A stretch of 64,000 bases of DNA from Crocodylus rhombifer (taxonomy: Eukaryota > Chordata > Crocodylia > Crocodylidae). The stretch spans positions 27,797-91,796 of the forward strand of contig JAVSML010024322.1 in the NCBI GenBank assembly GCA_038503035.1. Reading direction: 5' to 3'. A program made the translations under genes and the position numbers. Every line of letters begins with the position of its first letter. Position 1 is the first letter of the stretch. A model generated the notes under the pieces. It was not told the DNA's origin. It did no database searches and worked only from the letters and a program-made list of their open reading frames with translations. Positions 46,236 to 57,054 of the stretch are shown here, piece after piece.

Positions 46236-46661
46236 TTATAGTAAGGGTTTGATGATGCAGTTTTTGAGGATGTCTTCTTCTGGGTGGGCCATAAAAACTT
46301 TGGGATATTGTGGGGCCATTTTAGTGCCCATGGTTGTCCCCACAGTCTGGAGGAAGTGTTGATTGTTGAAACTGAAGTTGCTGTGTGTGAGGATGAAGTG
46401 AGTTTGGTGATATCTTGAGGTCTGTACTTTTGAGTTGTAATCTTGTTCTTGTAGATATTTGAAGCAGGCTTGGATGTCATCCTGATGTGGGATGTTGGTG
46501 TATAGGCTACTGACATCCCTGGCGGGTAGGAAAGTATTGCTGGGAAGGTGGTCTATGTTTTTGAGTTTCGTCAGGAAATCAGTTGCATCTTGGATGAAAC
46601 TTGGTCTTTGAGTGATGTGCGGTTTTAAGTTTGATTTGATGAAATCTGCTATTTCTTCCAT
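46236..46661 (-). pseudogene. Penelope reverse transcriptase fragment
   Basis: A 141-codon frame with RDVSSLYTNIPHQDDIQACF (palm motif A region: the aspartate starts the DVSSLYTNIP block) and GTTMGTKMAP followed by the KVFMAHPEED stretch (motif B and the start of the catalytic loop region). The YADD box itself is not in the frame. Upstream frame lost. Confidence 0.78.
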
Positions 46662-46918
46662 TAGGGTTCTGTGGTTTGAAATGATAGGTCTTCCAGGGTT
46701 TTCTTGCTTGTGGATTTTAGGGAGCAGGTAAAAAGTCCCTGGATTGGGTAGTGGAGGGATTAGGGTCTGAAGTTTTTCTTGTAGTTCCGATGGAAATGAT
46801 GTAATGGTGGTTTTGAGTTGAGGAGAAAAGGGAAGTAGGATCTTCCTCTAGTGTTTGTTTTTTTAAAATTTTTTTTATAGTAGATCATGTCAGAGAGTTG
46901 TCTGTTGGCTTCTTTTAC

Positions 46919-47399
46919 CTCGATAGGGTGCGTCTAATATCTGGAAGTTATGCTCCCTATTTGGTATCCATTACTATTGCTGGTGTTATAAATAGTTGGG
47001 TGTATTAATTCTGTGGAATGGGCTCTGTAAGGATGTCTTTTTTAGCTAACCCACTTGTGGTACAAACTCGCTGGATTGGTTATCCCAGGATCCACCCCTC
47101 TTCTGGGCCTAGGGCACGGGTACATACCCGAATGTCCTCCCTGGGGCAGGCTTCCTCTTGCTACAGACCTTTATATGTATACTTCTATCTATACCTGTAC
47201 CTATATTAATATTTAAAAGTTTTATATATAGATGTTTGCAGCTCAATATAGTGTATATAGTTAAGAATGTTGGGCCTGGGCTAACTCTATAGAGGAAAGA
47301 GAGATCCACCTAATATTCCAGCATCCTTCTCACAGCACCCTGTCCTGCCCACCTGTCCCACCCGATTGAGAATAGGGCACATCCTTGGGTGTACCTGGG
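46919..47399. mobile_element. Unclassified 481-bp insertion inside the Penelope element
   Basis: Penelope sequence breaks off at CTTCTTTTAC and resumes at CACGTAGTTCCTCC. A 4-base repeat TTAC is present on both sides (46915-46918 and 47400-47403). The insert begins CTCGATAGGG and ends GTACCTGGG. It has AT-rich TATATA stretches near 47220 and a pyrimidine-rich end. No TG...CA ends or coding sequence. Confidence 0.5.
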
Positions 47400-47665
47400 T
47401 TACACGTAGTTCCTCCTTTATCTGCTGGTTTATTTATTATTTGGCGGTTGGCTCTTAGAGATTCTATGGCCCTTATTTCTGATAGGACGTGGTTGTTATA
47501 TAATGGTGTTTGTCGTTGAGTATTTCATCATCCATTCTCTCTCCGAAGCAGTCAATGTAGCGAACGAGGTTTGAATTTTATCTGCTGTTAGGTGTCCAAT
47601 CTGAGGTTTTATTGGATGTTTTGGCATTGATTTTTTTCCCTCAATGTTGTCACCAGATGAATTCA

Positions 47666-47760
47666 TGTTGAAAGTGGATTCCTTTTGGATTCTCTTTGGA
47701 TTCGATGCCTCTGTCTGAAGGAGTATTTCCAGAAACGAAAGGAATCCACTTTCAACATGA
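47666..47760. repeat. 22-bp perfect inverted repeat at the 5' end of the Penelope element
   Basis: CATGTTGAAAGTGGATTCC followed by TTT at 47666-47687 is the exact reverse complement of 47739-47760, with about 51 bases between. Lies at the 5' boundary of the element. Confidence 0.9.
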
Positions 47761-47764
47761 CTTA

Positions 47765-49172
47765 ATCTGTTGACACCTGCTTCTAGGCTTCTGGAAGAAG
47801 TCCCTTCTTCTCTTTTTCACACTGGCCCACCAGTGTATGTGGTTTCAGTATCCAGGTCAGAGGGTTTTCCATCCTGACTAGTGCTGCCTTAACTCCAGCT
47901 GACTCTTTTCATAGTCCATAAAAGTCACATTCAGTTTCCACATCCACTTGCCTCTCATTTCTGCCTCTCATTTCTGCTTTTATTGTTAGGAGGCAGTGAT
48001 CCGAGAAGCAGACCAGCATGGATTCAGTCTTTACTACCTTCCACCCTTTTGGGAGGAAGATGAAGTCTATGTGTGATTTAGACTGGCCCAAGGGGTCTAC
48101 ACAGGTGAATTTCTGTCTGCTCCTGTGGCCTCTGCCTCCATCCACCAGGCTGTGTTCACATAGGAACTGCTACAGCAATTGGGAGGAGCTATCTTGCCCC
48201 TTCATTTGGCCTCCACTTACTCGGTTGCCCACCTTGAGGATGAAGTTCATGTCTCCTGACATTACTGGGCACCATTACTGTCATGTTTTTAAGGAAGATA
48301 TGTTTCACTGTTTTATTTGCTTGTACAAATGCATTCAAAAGCTTGAAAATCCCTTCTTCTGTTTCCAGGGTGACCTACAGCAACCTGCCTGCAATGATTT
48401 CTCTGTGCTTCAGGGGGCACGCTCTGTCTCCCTTCAGGAGTACCGTGACTCCTGCTGCCAAATCGTCGCTGTCACCTGTCCAGAAAGAGGGGCAGTGTTA
48501 CCACCTCTTCTTGAATACAGCATAGTCATTAGAACAGGGCAGGGCACATTCCTGATTACAACGAATGTCTGCCTGTAGTTGCACCACGGCCATTTCAACA
48601 GTGTCTCATTTCTTCTTCCTAAACAAACTTCTCACATTCACTGAGGCTATAAGGATCTCCATGAGTAAAAAAGTGCTGGGGGGTGGGAAGGGGGAGCTGT
48701 AGCTGTCTTATTTCTGTTGTTTAAGCTTAGGGGGTTTGAGGCTCTCTCCCCTCTCCTGACCCATCTCTTCCATCTGTTTGTGGGCCCCTTTCCAGAAGCG
48801 TGACCCCTCCTGCTGTCTCATATGTGTTTGGGAGGACCTGCTTCTCTTTTGGTAGTGGGGTGTTACCCAGGCATTCTGGGTTTCTTCTAGAGACTCTGGG
48901 ATTTCCCCCTTTCCTGCCTGCACTTGCATATCTGAGCCTTCATTTTCCTCCTCCTTTTCTGGGGCTCTTTCCAGACTGGCCCCTTAAGAGTTTTGGGTCT
49001 CCCTTTCTCTTTCCTCCTTTTCTTTACCTTTCCATTTCTACAGCCAGGTTGTCCTCTCCCCTAAAGTTTTCTAAGCTCCTCCACAATCCTTCTCAAGGCT
49101 GTCACATTTTCCTGAGCATGGGTTTCTCTCTCTTTTTTGGGGAGAGGTTCCCCTCCTGCCTCCTCCCTTTCT

Positions 49173-49222
<50 letters not shown>

Positions 49223-49235
49223 CTCCTCCCTTTCT

Positions 49236-49269
<34 letters not shown>

Positions 49270-49500
49270 GGAGAGGGCACTTTCTGCCTCTTGGCTTCAA
49301 TTGGGTGTTGTAGGGAGGGGAGGAGATCACTTTCTGGGGTCTTTTTCTTGTTTTCCCCTTTCCCAACATTAGCATAGGCTCTGGGGCACTCTAAAGATGT
49401 CACTGTCTTTTCCACAGGTTACACTTTCATTCCTTCCCACAGTCTTTGGCTTCATGCTCCTTTTACTTGAACACAGCACAGACTTTGTTCGTGCATTGTG
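47765..49500 (-). mobile_element. Decayed LINE (L1/Tx1 type) 5' part: ORF1 zinc knuckles and ORF2 endonuclease
   Basis: A minus-strand frame (48145-47909) reads SHIDFIFLPKGWKVVKTES and CFSDHCLL, the C-terminal motifs of an APE-type LINE endonuclease (the SDH block is catalytic). Upstream, near 49430-49480, the minus strand shows remains of CCHC zinc knuckles (CAVFK.KEHEAKDC with the second Cys changed to Phe), typical of Tx1-like ORF1. ORF1-like charged sequence lies between. The RT part is absent; the element ends where the Penelope inverted repeat begins. Confidence 0.6.
49176..49267 (+). repeat. (GT)n microsatellite in two blocks
   Basis: Two GT runs (about 49177-49220 and 49239-49267) separated by GCCTCCTCCCTTTCTGGG, which also precedes the first run. 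A short unit containing the repeat was duplicated. Confidence 0.95.
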
Positions 49501-49559
49501 TAATCACATGACCCTCCTCCCTACATTTCTTTCAGAGTTTAGGTTGTCCTGGTAGAAGA

Positions 49560-49870
49560 AAAACCCCTTGGGCACATCCAGATGAGCATACATGTGCCTC
49601 TTGCAGCATCCCAAATCAGTTTGAGATGCTGCAAGAGGCACACTGGGAACAAAATATGTTCCCTGCACTGCATATTTGCAGTGTGGGGTCAAAATTTGAT
49701 ACCTGGATCTCCAGGTATAAAAAAATACCTTGGTGGAAAAGAGCAGGGCAGGGCACAGTCCTTGACCATGCCCCAAGGCAACCAGAGGTTCAGGTCCTAA
49801 ACAGAGATGCTCTGGTAACCACCTAGAGCATCTCTATGGCTGGCCCTTGCCCTGGTGCTGAAGCATGCTG
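49560..49870. mobile_element. Hairpin repeat, same family as 38530-39295
   Basis: Contains a perfect hairpin with 18-bp arms (49593-49610 and 49625-49642, 14-base loop), a smaller one (TACCTGGATCTCCAGGTA near 49701) and an 11-bp one (AGAGATGCTCT / AGAGCATCTCT near 49803-49835). Blocks are shared with 38530-38780 and 39170-39290. Confidence 0.6.
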
Positions 49871-50139
49871 CCTGCCCATGCAGGGCAAGCAACAGTGCAG
49901 GCTGCAGGGAACTGGACCTTGGCTCCATGCCAGGTTAATATGGGGTAGGGGGCTGGAGAAGGGGGGGAGACCATGGGGGGGCAGGTAGGGAGGCGTGGTT
50001 CCCTTGCCCAGCCCCCCTGCCTCCCCAGCCCCAGCTCTATCCCCCAGCATGGCCTGCACTCACCAGCAGCAGCAGTGGCTGTCAAGGCTGCTCAGTCTCA
50101 TGCCACAGCCCCTCCATGCAGTGTGGGGCAGTGGGAGAT

Positions 50140-50400
50140 AGTGGGTCTCAGCCCCAGCCACTTGGCACCCATGCTGTCGCATCTCATGAATGTGGCCCAG
50201 CTCACCAAGGTGCCACATGGTCTCGCACACTGTCATGCAGCTCAGGGCTGCTCAGACTGAGTGGGGCTGGCCCCTGGTGACAGCCCTAGGGGCCCTGAGC
50301 TGCTCCAAGAGTGCGCAGCACTGTGCGGTGCCCTGCTGAGCTGGGCCACACCTGCGGCATGTGACAGCACAGCTGCCAGGTGGCTGGGGCCAATCCTGAT
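50140..50400. repeat. Inverted repeat, ~90-bp arms
   Basis: GCCCCAGCCACTTGGCACCC and following on the left pair with GCTGCCAGGTGGCTGGGGCC on the right, continuing through GTGGCCCAGCTCA / TGAGCTGGGCCAC. The module resembles the palindromes inside the hAT at 29257-31146. Confidence 0.7.
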
Positions 50401-51118
50401 CCCCACATGGCTGGGAGAGCTGTTTCCGCTGGGCAGGATGATGCCTGCCAGCCACATAGGGATCAGAAGGTTCCCAGTCCTCATGTGGCTGGCAGACAGT
50501 GTCCCCACTCAGCCATGTGGTGAACTGGAGGGTCCCAGCCCCCATATAACTGGCACACAGCATCCTGCTGAGCCAGGACAACTCTCCCCAACCCCTGTGG
50601 CTCCCTGCTGGCTAGGCTGTCTGGAAGCATTCTGTTCCACGTCTGCATCTACATGTGCGCTACTGAGAAGTGGCTAATGTACCCTTAATCTAGTACCTGT
50701 GTTTGTTGGTACTAGCAAACTACAAACTAGTTTAATTTACTGCACAGTACATGCTATGCACATGCAGATCCTGGGCTCCTATACATGAGTGCTGAGGCTG
50801 CTCCAACACACTGGAATTTCAGCATATTAGAGCAGACTTCATTAACTGAGTCTTCTGGAGTGTGGCACTTGCCATGCTCCAGAAGCCTCCTGCATCTTGT
50901 GTATAAGTGCCCCCCATGGTGGTGGGGGCACTTGAACTAAAGCCTGTTGAATGAGCTTGTTAAGTGCAGGATGCTGATACAGAAAACATGGCAGAGCTGC
51001 TCCAATTAAAGCACATCCCCCCTCCTCCCCAGACCAGGTGTAAAAAGTGCCTTCTAAAGCTTTTTTGTGCATTAGAGTGTCTAATGTGCAGTAAAATGTC
51101 TAGTATAGACACCCACCC
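50370..51118. mobile_element. MITE-like repeat, same family as 40515-41090
   Basis: Shares GCTGGGGCCAATCCTGATCC, GGCAGACAGTGTCCC and TTGTTGGTACTAGCAAAC with the other copy. The right end AGTATAGACACCCACCCTAA is the typical terminal motif, followed by TAA. The left end is hidden in the neighbouring palindrome. Confidence 0.6.
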
Positions 51119-51164
51119 TAAAAGGGATTTTTGACCAAAACTGATTAATTCTTAAAAACACTTC

Positions 51165-52083
51165 TGTAACAGGGTGGCTTATTTGCTGGGTCTCCGCTGG
51201 CTGCCCGCCTGTCTCTGGGGTAACCTCTCACCTCGCTCACCTGCCATGCCTTGGTAGACAAAATATGAAAATTGTTACTAAGGTGGGAGGCTACCCATTT
51301 TCTTGCTCTCCTGATCACCAGGGCCTTAGTACACATTCTGACCTTCCCTTACACATGTACCATGCCTCACAGATGTTTCTCCAGCAGTTGGCACTGAGAC
51401 CCAAGCTCCGGAGTCTCACATGGGACTCTCACTCCCCACCAGAGCTCACAGTCCCAGCACCCTCATGCTGGTTTCTCTCACTACTCACTCTCAGTCCCCT
51501 CACCAGGACCACGTCTCTCTCACCCCCTCTGTGGGCCTCTTCACTGCACCCCCTCTGTGGGCCACTACTCTCAGGAGCTGTTCTCTGGCTCCCCCTCAGC
51601 AGCCACAAGACTCTAAGGTGCATTTAAGTGCTGCCCAGGGTCCCTCCTCCTGACCTGGACCCTGCCTCAGAGCTCACCAGGAGTCTGGGCTCCCCCTGTC
51701 TGATCTTACCCACCAGAGATGTGGGGGCTGGGGTTAGGAGGCACCCCACACTCACCTTTCACCAGGGAGGTAACTGGCCTGGAATTCCCGGGGACTCCCA
51801 TGCTACCAGGAGCCTCACCAGGCCACCCTTCCCCAGCGGAGTGCAGTTTTAGGTCTTACCCAAGACCAGGAGCCTCCAAGCCATCCCCCCAGCTCCTGCC
51901 CTTACCTCTAGAATGTGTCATGCCACAAGTGAGTTGGATGGTGCTGTTTCCTCGGCTGCAAGAAGCTAACTGATGGCCCTGCCTGGCTGGTCTGTCTCTG
52001 GAAATGGCCACACTCATTAGGCACCTGGCAGCTGCCTGCTGTAGCCCTTAAAGTGGCAGGCACCCAAAAGGTGCTCTGCCACA
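51165..52083. mobile_element. Probable solo LTR, 919 bp
   Basis: Starts TGTAACAGGG and ends CTCTGCCACA, an imperfect inverted pair with TG...CA ends. Flanks are ACTTC (51160-51164) and ACTTG (52084-52088), matching at 4 of 5 bases. No internal coding region. Not the same sequence as the LTR at 8348-9345, though the terminal motifs are alike. Confidence 0.65.
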
Positions 52084-52394
52084 ACTTGCATTTTCATTTG
52101 GCTCACAGACAGTGCCATTAGCTATGCTGACAATTTTTTTCTGTTGTTTTTTATTTTTGTGGTTGCATGAATTTCCACTTCCTGCATTTGGCTGCCTTGT
52201 AAGATGGGTGTTTGAATGATAATACTGGTTTGTGATTTGAGATACGGTTGTTCAAGTCCAGAGTACCTCTACTGACTGCTGTTTAATGAGATAAGAATCA
52301 GGCCAATGGCCTCAGACTATCTGTTGCTATGAATCAGTGAAGGAGCTTGTCCAATGTACATGGAATGTAGCCACGCAGAGGTTGCAAATTAGCA

Positions 52395-52620
52395 CAGTTG
52401 CAATACCCTTCCAGCCACCAAGGATGTCACAAGCTTATGCACCAACATCCCACACCAGGATGGTATCCAAGCCTGCCTCACTTATCTACAAAAACTAGAT
52501 TACAACTCAAAGTACAGACCTTAGGGTATCACTGGGCTCATATACTTCATCCTCACACACAACAACCTCAGTTTCAACAACCAACACTTCCTTCATACCA
52601 TGATCTTTCAGGAAAAGCTC
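52395..52620 (+). mobile_element. Penelope RT fragment
   Basis: Reads KDVTSLCTNIPHQDGIQACL, then a YLQKLDYNSKYR stretch and ILTHNNLSFNNQHFL: the same RT segment as 46236-46661, in the opposite orientation. Short and broken. Confidence 0.75.
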
Positions 52621-52624
52621 TTGT

Positions 52625-55600
52625 TGATTCCAGGTGGAGCTTTCCATTTATGAGGTGTGCTAAATGAAGCCTTTTAAAAGCAGTTGAGAATATTAAAACC
52701 AACTACTCCACCCTACTTCTTATTCCTTTGAGCGAAGAGATTTCCTGCAGCGTGTAACTAGGAACATGTCCTCATCCACAAACTCCTGTCACAGATATAT
52801 AAATTTTCTTTGTAAAATGAGTTTTACTGACTAATAGCTGTGCTGTGGGGTCAGCAGAATGACAAGGAAGCAGACTGCTCTAAATTATAGTCATGGAAAT
52901 TTAGCATTATTATCTTGCAATCAATGCAGAGTTATTCCACTTGGGTACCTGACAACTGGATCTACCGTTTGCTGGAACATGTGGTATCAGGCTTTTTATA
53001 GATTCTAGAGTCAGAGAAAGTTTAGTGGGTCTCATAAACTTGTTCAGAGTCACATTATCACTGAACAGGAGATACGAGGCATTTGAACATCCTTTTCCTG
53101 AGCTTTTTAGGTAGGACACAGTCCCACCTTCCAGAGGAAAAATCTTCCTAGCCTACCTATTCTGTGTCCAGAGAACATTCTCTGCAGTTTTCCAATACAA
53201 CAAAATTAAAACAATCCTACTTACATGGTTAACAGCTCAGGGTTGGTGCCTCTGACCCGCACGTGAATAAGATGTGCAGTAAGCTGGTGTTACAATTTCC
53301 TAAATTAATCACGTTTGCAGCTTGATACATTCCCCTTCATATTACCTACAGGGTTCTGTTGAGTGGCTAATAAACAACAAAGCATATTCCAGCTCTGATG
53401 AGCTCACCAGCATATCAGGAAATATTTTAACTCTCTGGTTCCCTGACTCTCATCCTTGACAGTGTGCAGTTGGCTCCATATAGGTTTGAATGGCTTTATA
53501 AAATTCTGAGTCCCAGTAGTAAGTCTGGCTATGTGGGAGTGGAGGGTCAGCAGTTAAGGAAAGAGGCAATCAGGACCCTTGGGTTCAGCTGCCAATTTAG
53601 TATGTGACCTTAAGGAAGTCACTCACACTTCTCTTTGTCTCTATTTCCCCGTCTTCAGAAGGAAGGAATGTTATTTTCTGGCTTCACAGTGCAAGGAACT
53701 GTAATCAGTATCTGTAAAGGTATTTGAGATCCTTGACTGACAGGAATTAGAGGAATGAAATGTATTGACACTTAGCAATTAAATCACATGCCAAAAGAAC
53801 GATATGGGAAGGTACTAGCTTAGATATGGCACCTTTCTTTTACACAGACCTGGAGCCAGATTTTGGCACTGTTATTTGTGAAAAATCAAAATAGTGTCAT
53901 TCACTTGTGTGGAATATAGGATTTACAGCATCGTCTTTGAGATCAGAACCTGTAATCCAGCAAACAGATTCCATATCTTGTGGTTTCATTTTAGTCCTCA
54001 AAGGGTGTTTGCTATGATGGCACTGTCAGCAGTGCCCATCCGAACAAAGACCATATTGAGATAATATGCAGAAAGTTGACTCAGCAGCCTGGGAGAGTCA
54101 AGGCCTGGGCAAACTTGGAGTTCTTTCAGTGAGAACATGGATGCTTTCATAGACTGGTGCCTGCTGCTTTAACATGGAAAGGAGAAGGGGTGGTGCAGGC
54201 TGGTATTGAGTCACAGCACCAGAATATTTTGAATTAAAAAGGGAAGACAAAATAAAACAAAAGATTTTTGGAGGAACTCAAACTCCAGGTTTTTTTTTCT
54301 GGGTGTTGACACCCTCCCCTCCATTTTCAACCTCCCTTCCATCTTGACTAGCAAACTAAAATAATTAATTATTCACACAGTTTTATCAGAGACATGGTTG
54401 CAAGAACAGTGAGCCAGACCTGTAACTCCTTGAGTTTACTGTCCTGTTTTGGACAGTGGTCAGCAGTAGATGCTTCAGTACAAAATCCAAGGAACTCCAC
54501 AACAGATGTACGTAGGGTAATCTGCCTCCCAAAAGTCTTATACTAATCTTGAACAGTGCTCTGCTACCTGAAGTGCAAGGTTTTAGATCCCATTGAACAC
54601 TATAAGGATTGTCTTATTATGCATATAATTGTAGAATCCCTCATTGGAATTAGGTAAGTTCCTGACCTCAGCAACATCCTACAGCAATGAATTCCAGTCC
54701 AATGACATGGTGAGCCAGAAAAGCATCTTATGATCAGTGTTGAATTTGCCTTTTTTGATTCTTACAGGTATTGAGAATTAAATTTATTATTTAACAAACA
54801 TCTTGAAAGGAACCAAATCATAGCCTGCCTGGAGACTGTCAGAGCTACATAGATTAGGCTGCTGGACCATCCTCATGCACGGATCTGAGACAAGCCAAGC
54901 TGATATTGAATTGCATGGTTTGGAATTATCTCAGTGTTTCAAACACTGAAAGTGAATTCCTGATTTGGAAACATTCAGTTAAGTGCTTAACCATCTCATC
55001 TCTCTCCTTCATTGTTCCACTCCCCAAGTAAGCTCTAATGACTGTTTTCTTGCAGGATTGTTCACATATGGTCTGAATCAACAAGGATTGTAGCAGATTG
55101 GATTTGGTCCTAAAGTTTCAACTCCAAGAATTACTTACCTTCATTCTGGGAACAGAAAAAGGCAACATGACTTTAGATTAGCTCAGAGTTGTGTGTAACA
55201 ATTATTTTCTGATGATGGTTATTTGTGACCATTTACACTTTGCCACACCCTGCACATATACCTAGTGAGAGACAATTCCCACCTCAAAGAGCTCACAGTA
55301 TGAGGTGTAACTGCCACAGCAAATAGTTGGTGAAGAGAGAACAAGCTGAATTACTTACCTAGGACCTGAGTCACCTGGAATTTTCTCCATTAGTATCAGT
55401 GGGCTATGGATTGAGCTCCAAAAGCCCAAATATACATTTTTTGATCCTTGTGCTTGACAATGCACCCCCAGGGCACAATAGATCAAAGACATGATATGTA
55501 TCTTCACAAAGGCCTGTTCAGCCAGACCATGTAACTCTAATACGCCACTGATTCCTGTCAGTTCCATGCTCTGTTTCCTGTTAGCTTCTCCTGTTCCATC

Positions 55601-56930
55601 TCTCCATCCCCTTCCATAGAGATGACTGCCCTGGCTCCAAGAGGAAAGTCACAAACTACCTGGCCTCCCCAGTGTCTCAGTTCCCCAATCCCTGTCATGC
55701 TCAGGTCCAGCCATCCCATCCCTTCAGAGTTGCCTCAAAGTGGGGGCTACTTCTATCATATTTATACCCTCCTGAAATGGAGAAACATCTCTAGCTCACA
55801 TCTGGGCACTGATTTTTATGGTCAGCTGGAAAAAAAAACTGCTTAGGACAGGCAGATTCTCCCTCATCTGGAACTTTATTAAAAAAAAATCAACGTCAAA
55901 TATAGGTGACTTGGTATGATTTCAGGACTTCTGGGCAACATGATCACAAAGATTCCTGGTGGCCTTAATACCTAGGACTCTAAATACTTTACATCCCCTA
56001 TTTCAGTGGCTGTTTACATCCCTGTATTGCTGTAGTTAAAAATCAATGTTTCCATGGTGACAAGCATAGTGTTTCCTGATCATTCCTCTTGGGTGTTCCC
56101 TTGTGGTGCTGGTTAAAAATCACTTCTGGTTTGACTCCCACTGAAATTGGGTCTGCTATATTCATCACAGACTTCTACTTTTGTGAGTATAATATATCTA
56201 TGTCTGTAGATAAGTATAGTTTGGAGTTTATTTTCCTGGGCATATAAGGAATAGGAGTCAGAGGTACACCAAGGGAACTTGATCTTCTGTCTTCTATCTT
56301 AGCTATTATCAGCAGCTGTGACATGGACAGTCTGGACTGGACCTGTTGTTGTTTTGTCAGTAGGACAAGGACAGTTCACCCCTGGGCAGGGAGCTCTTCT
56401 TGCAGTGGCCAGTGCTGTTCTTCTCCAAACTATGGCTTCATTTCCTGGGGCTCCTCTGCCATCTGGTGGTAAGATGTTTTTGACTGAACCAAACACAAAG
56501 GCCCTGCATGGGTTGGGATGCTGGATTTGGATATGGATTTTGGGCAGAAAAATCAAAACGTTCATGGTCATGGATTTCCATAGTTTTACCAGAAGGAAGT
56601 AAAATAATGAGTGAAAGAACAAACTCAGCTGATATGATGTACCTAGATGCCTTCTGGTAGTGGGTATGCTGTTGTACAGGGCAGAATGAAGCAAAACTCC
56701 TGTGCTCATGATGAATAACTACCAACTACCCAGCCAAGTACAAAAGGTAAACACATTTGTAAACCCATTTGTAAACATCAAAGGCCAGCCCTGACCTAGT
56801 GCCCCCTCACTCCTGACCCATTTTCCTGTGACCCCAGTCCCCAGCATCCTAGTGTGTAGGGCAGGGGGTAGTTGTGTGTGATAGGGGGTTCCAAGCAGCC
56901 CCTCACAGGATGGAACTCTGCCAGCCTGCA
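52625..56930. other. Low-repeat region, no gene recognised
   Basis: About 4.3 kb without recognisable exons or repeats. Open frames at 55622-55846 and 56299-56725 show no family features. Could hold regulatory sequence upstream of PIRT, which is only a positional guess. Confidence 0.45.
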
Positions 56931-57054
56931 GGGGAAAAGCCATGGTTTCCCATGTTTTTCTCCTTTAAAGGAGAATCCATTATAAAAGTTTGTTTGCCAC
57001 CCTTTCATATATTCTTGTGACCCACTTTTTGGGTTGCGACCCCTTCAGGGAGGC

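Larger units (their letters stand above)
45090..47762 (-). mobile_element. Penelope-like retroelement, decayed, with nested insertion
   Basis: Read on the minus strand: a 5' inverted-repeat region (47760-47666), upstream sequence, an interrupting insertion (46919-47399), reverse transcriptase (46661-46236), GIY-YIG endonuclease (about 45570-45385) and the 3' end (CTTAGATTGACACGGCTAC) at 45090-45115. RT plus GIY-YIG in this order is specific to Penelope-like elements. Frames are broken by stops and indels. Confidence 0.85.

Noticed and set aside
49061..49415. Histidine/threonine-repeat frames
   Set aside because: Translation of the GT microsatellite.
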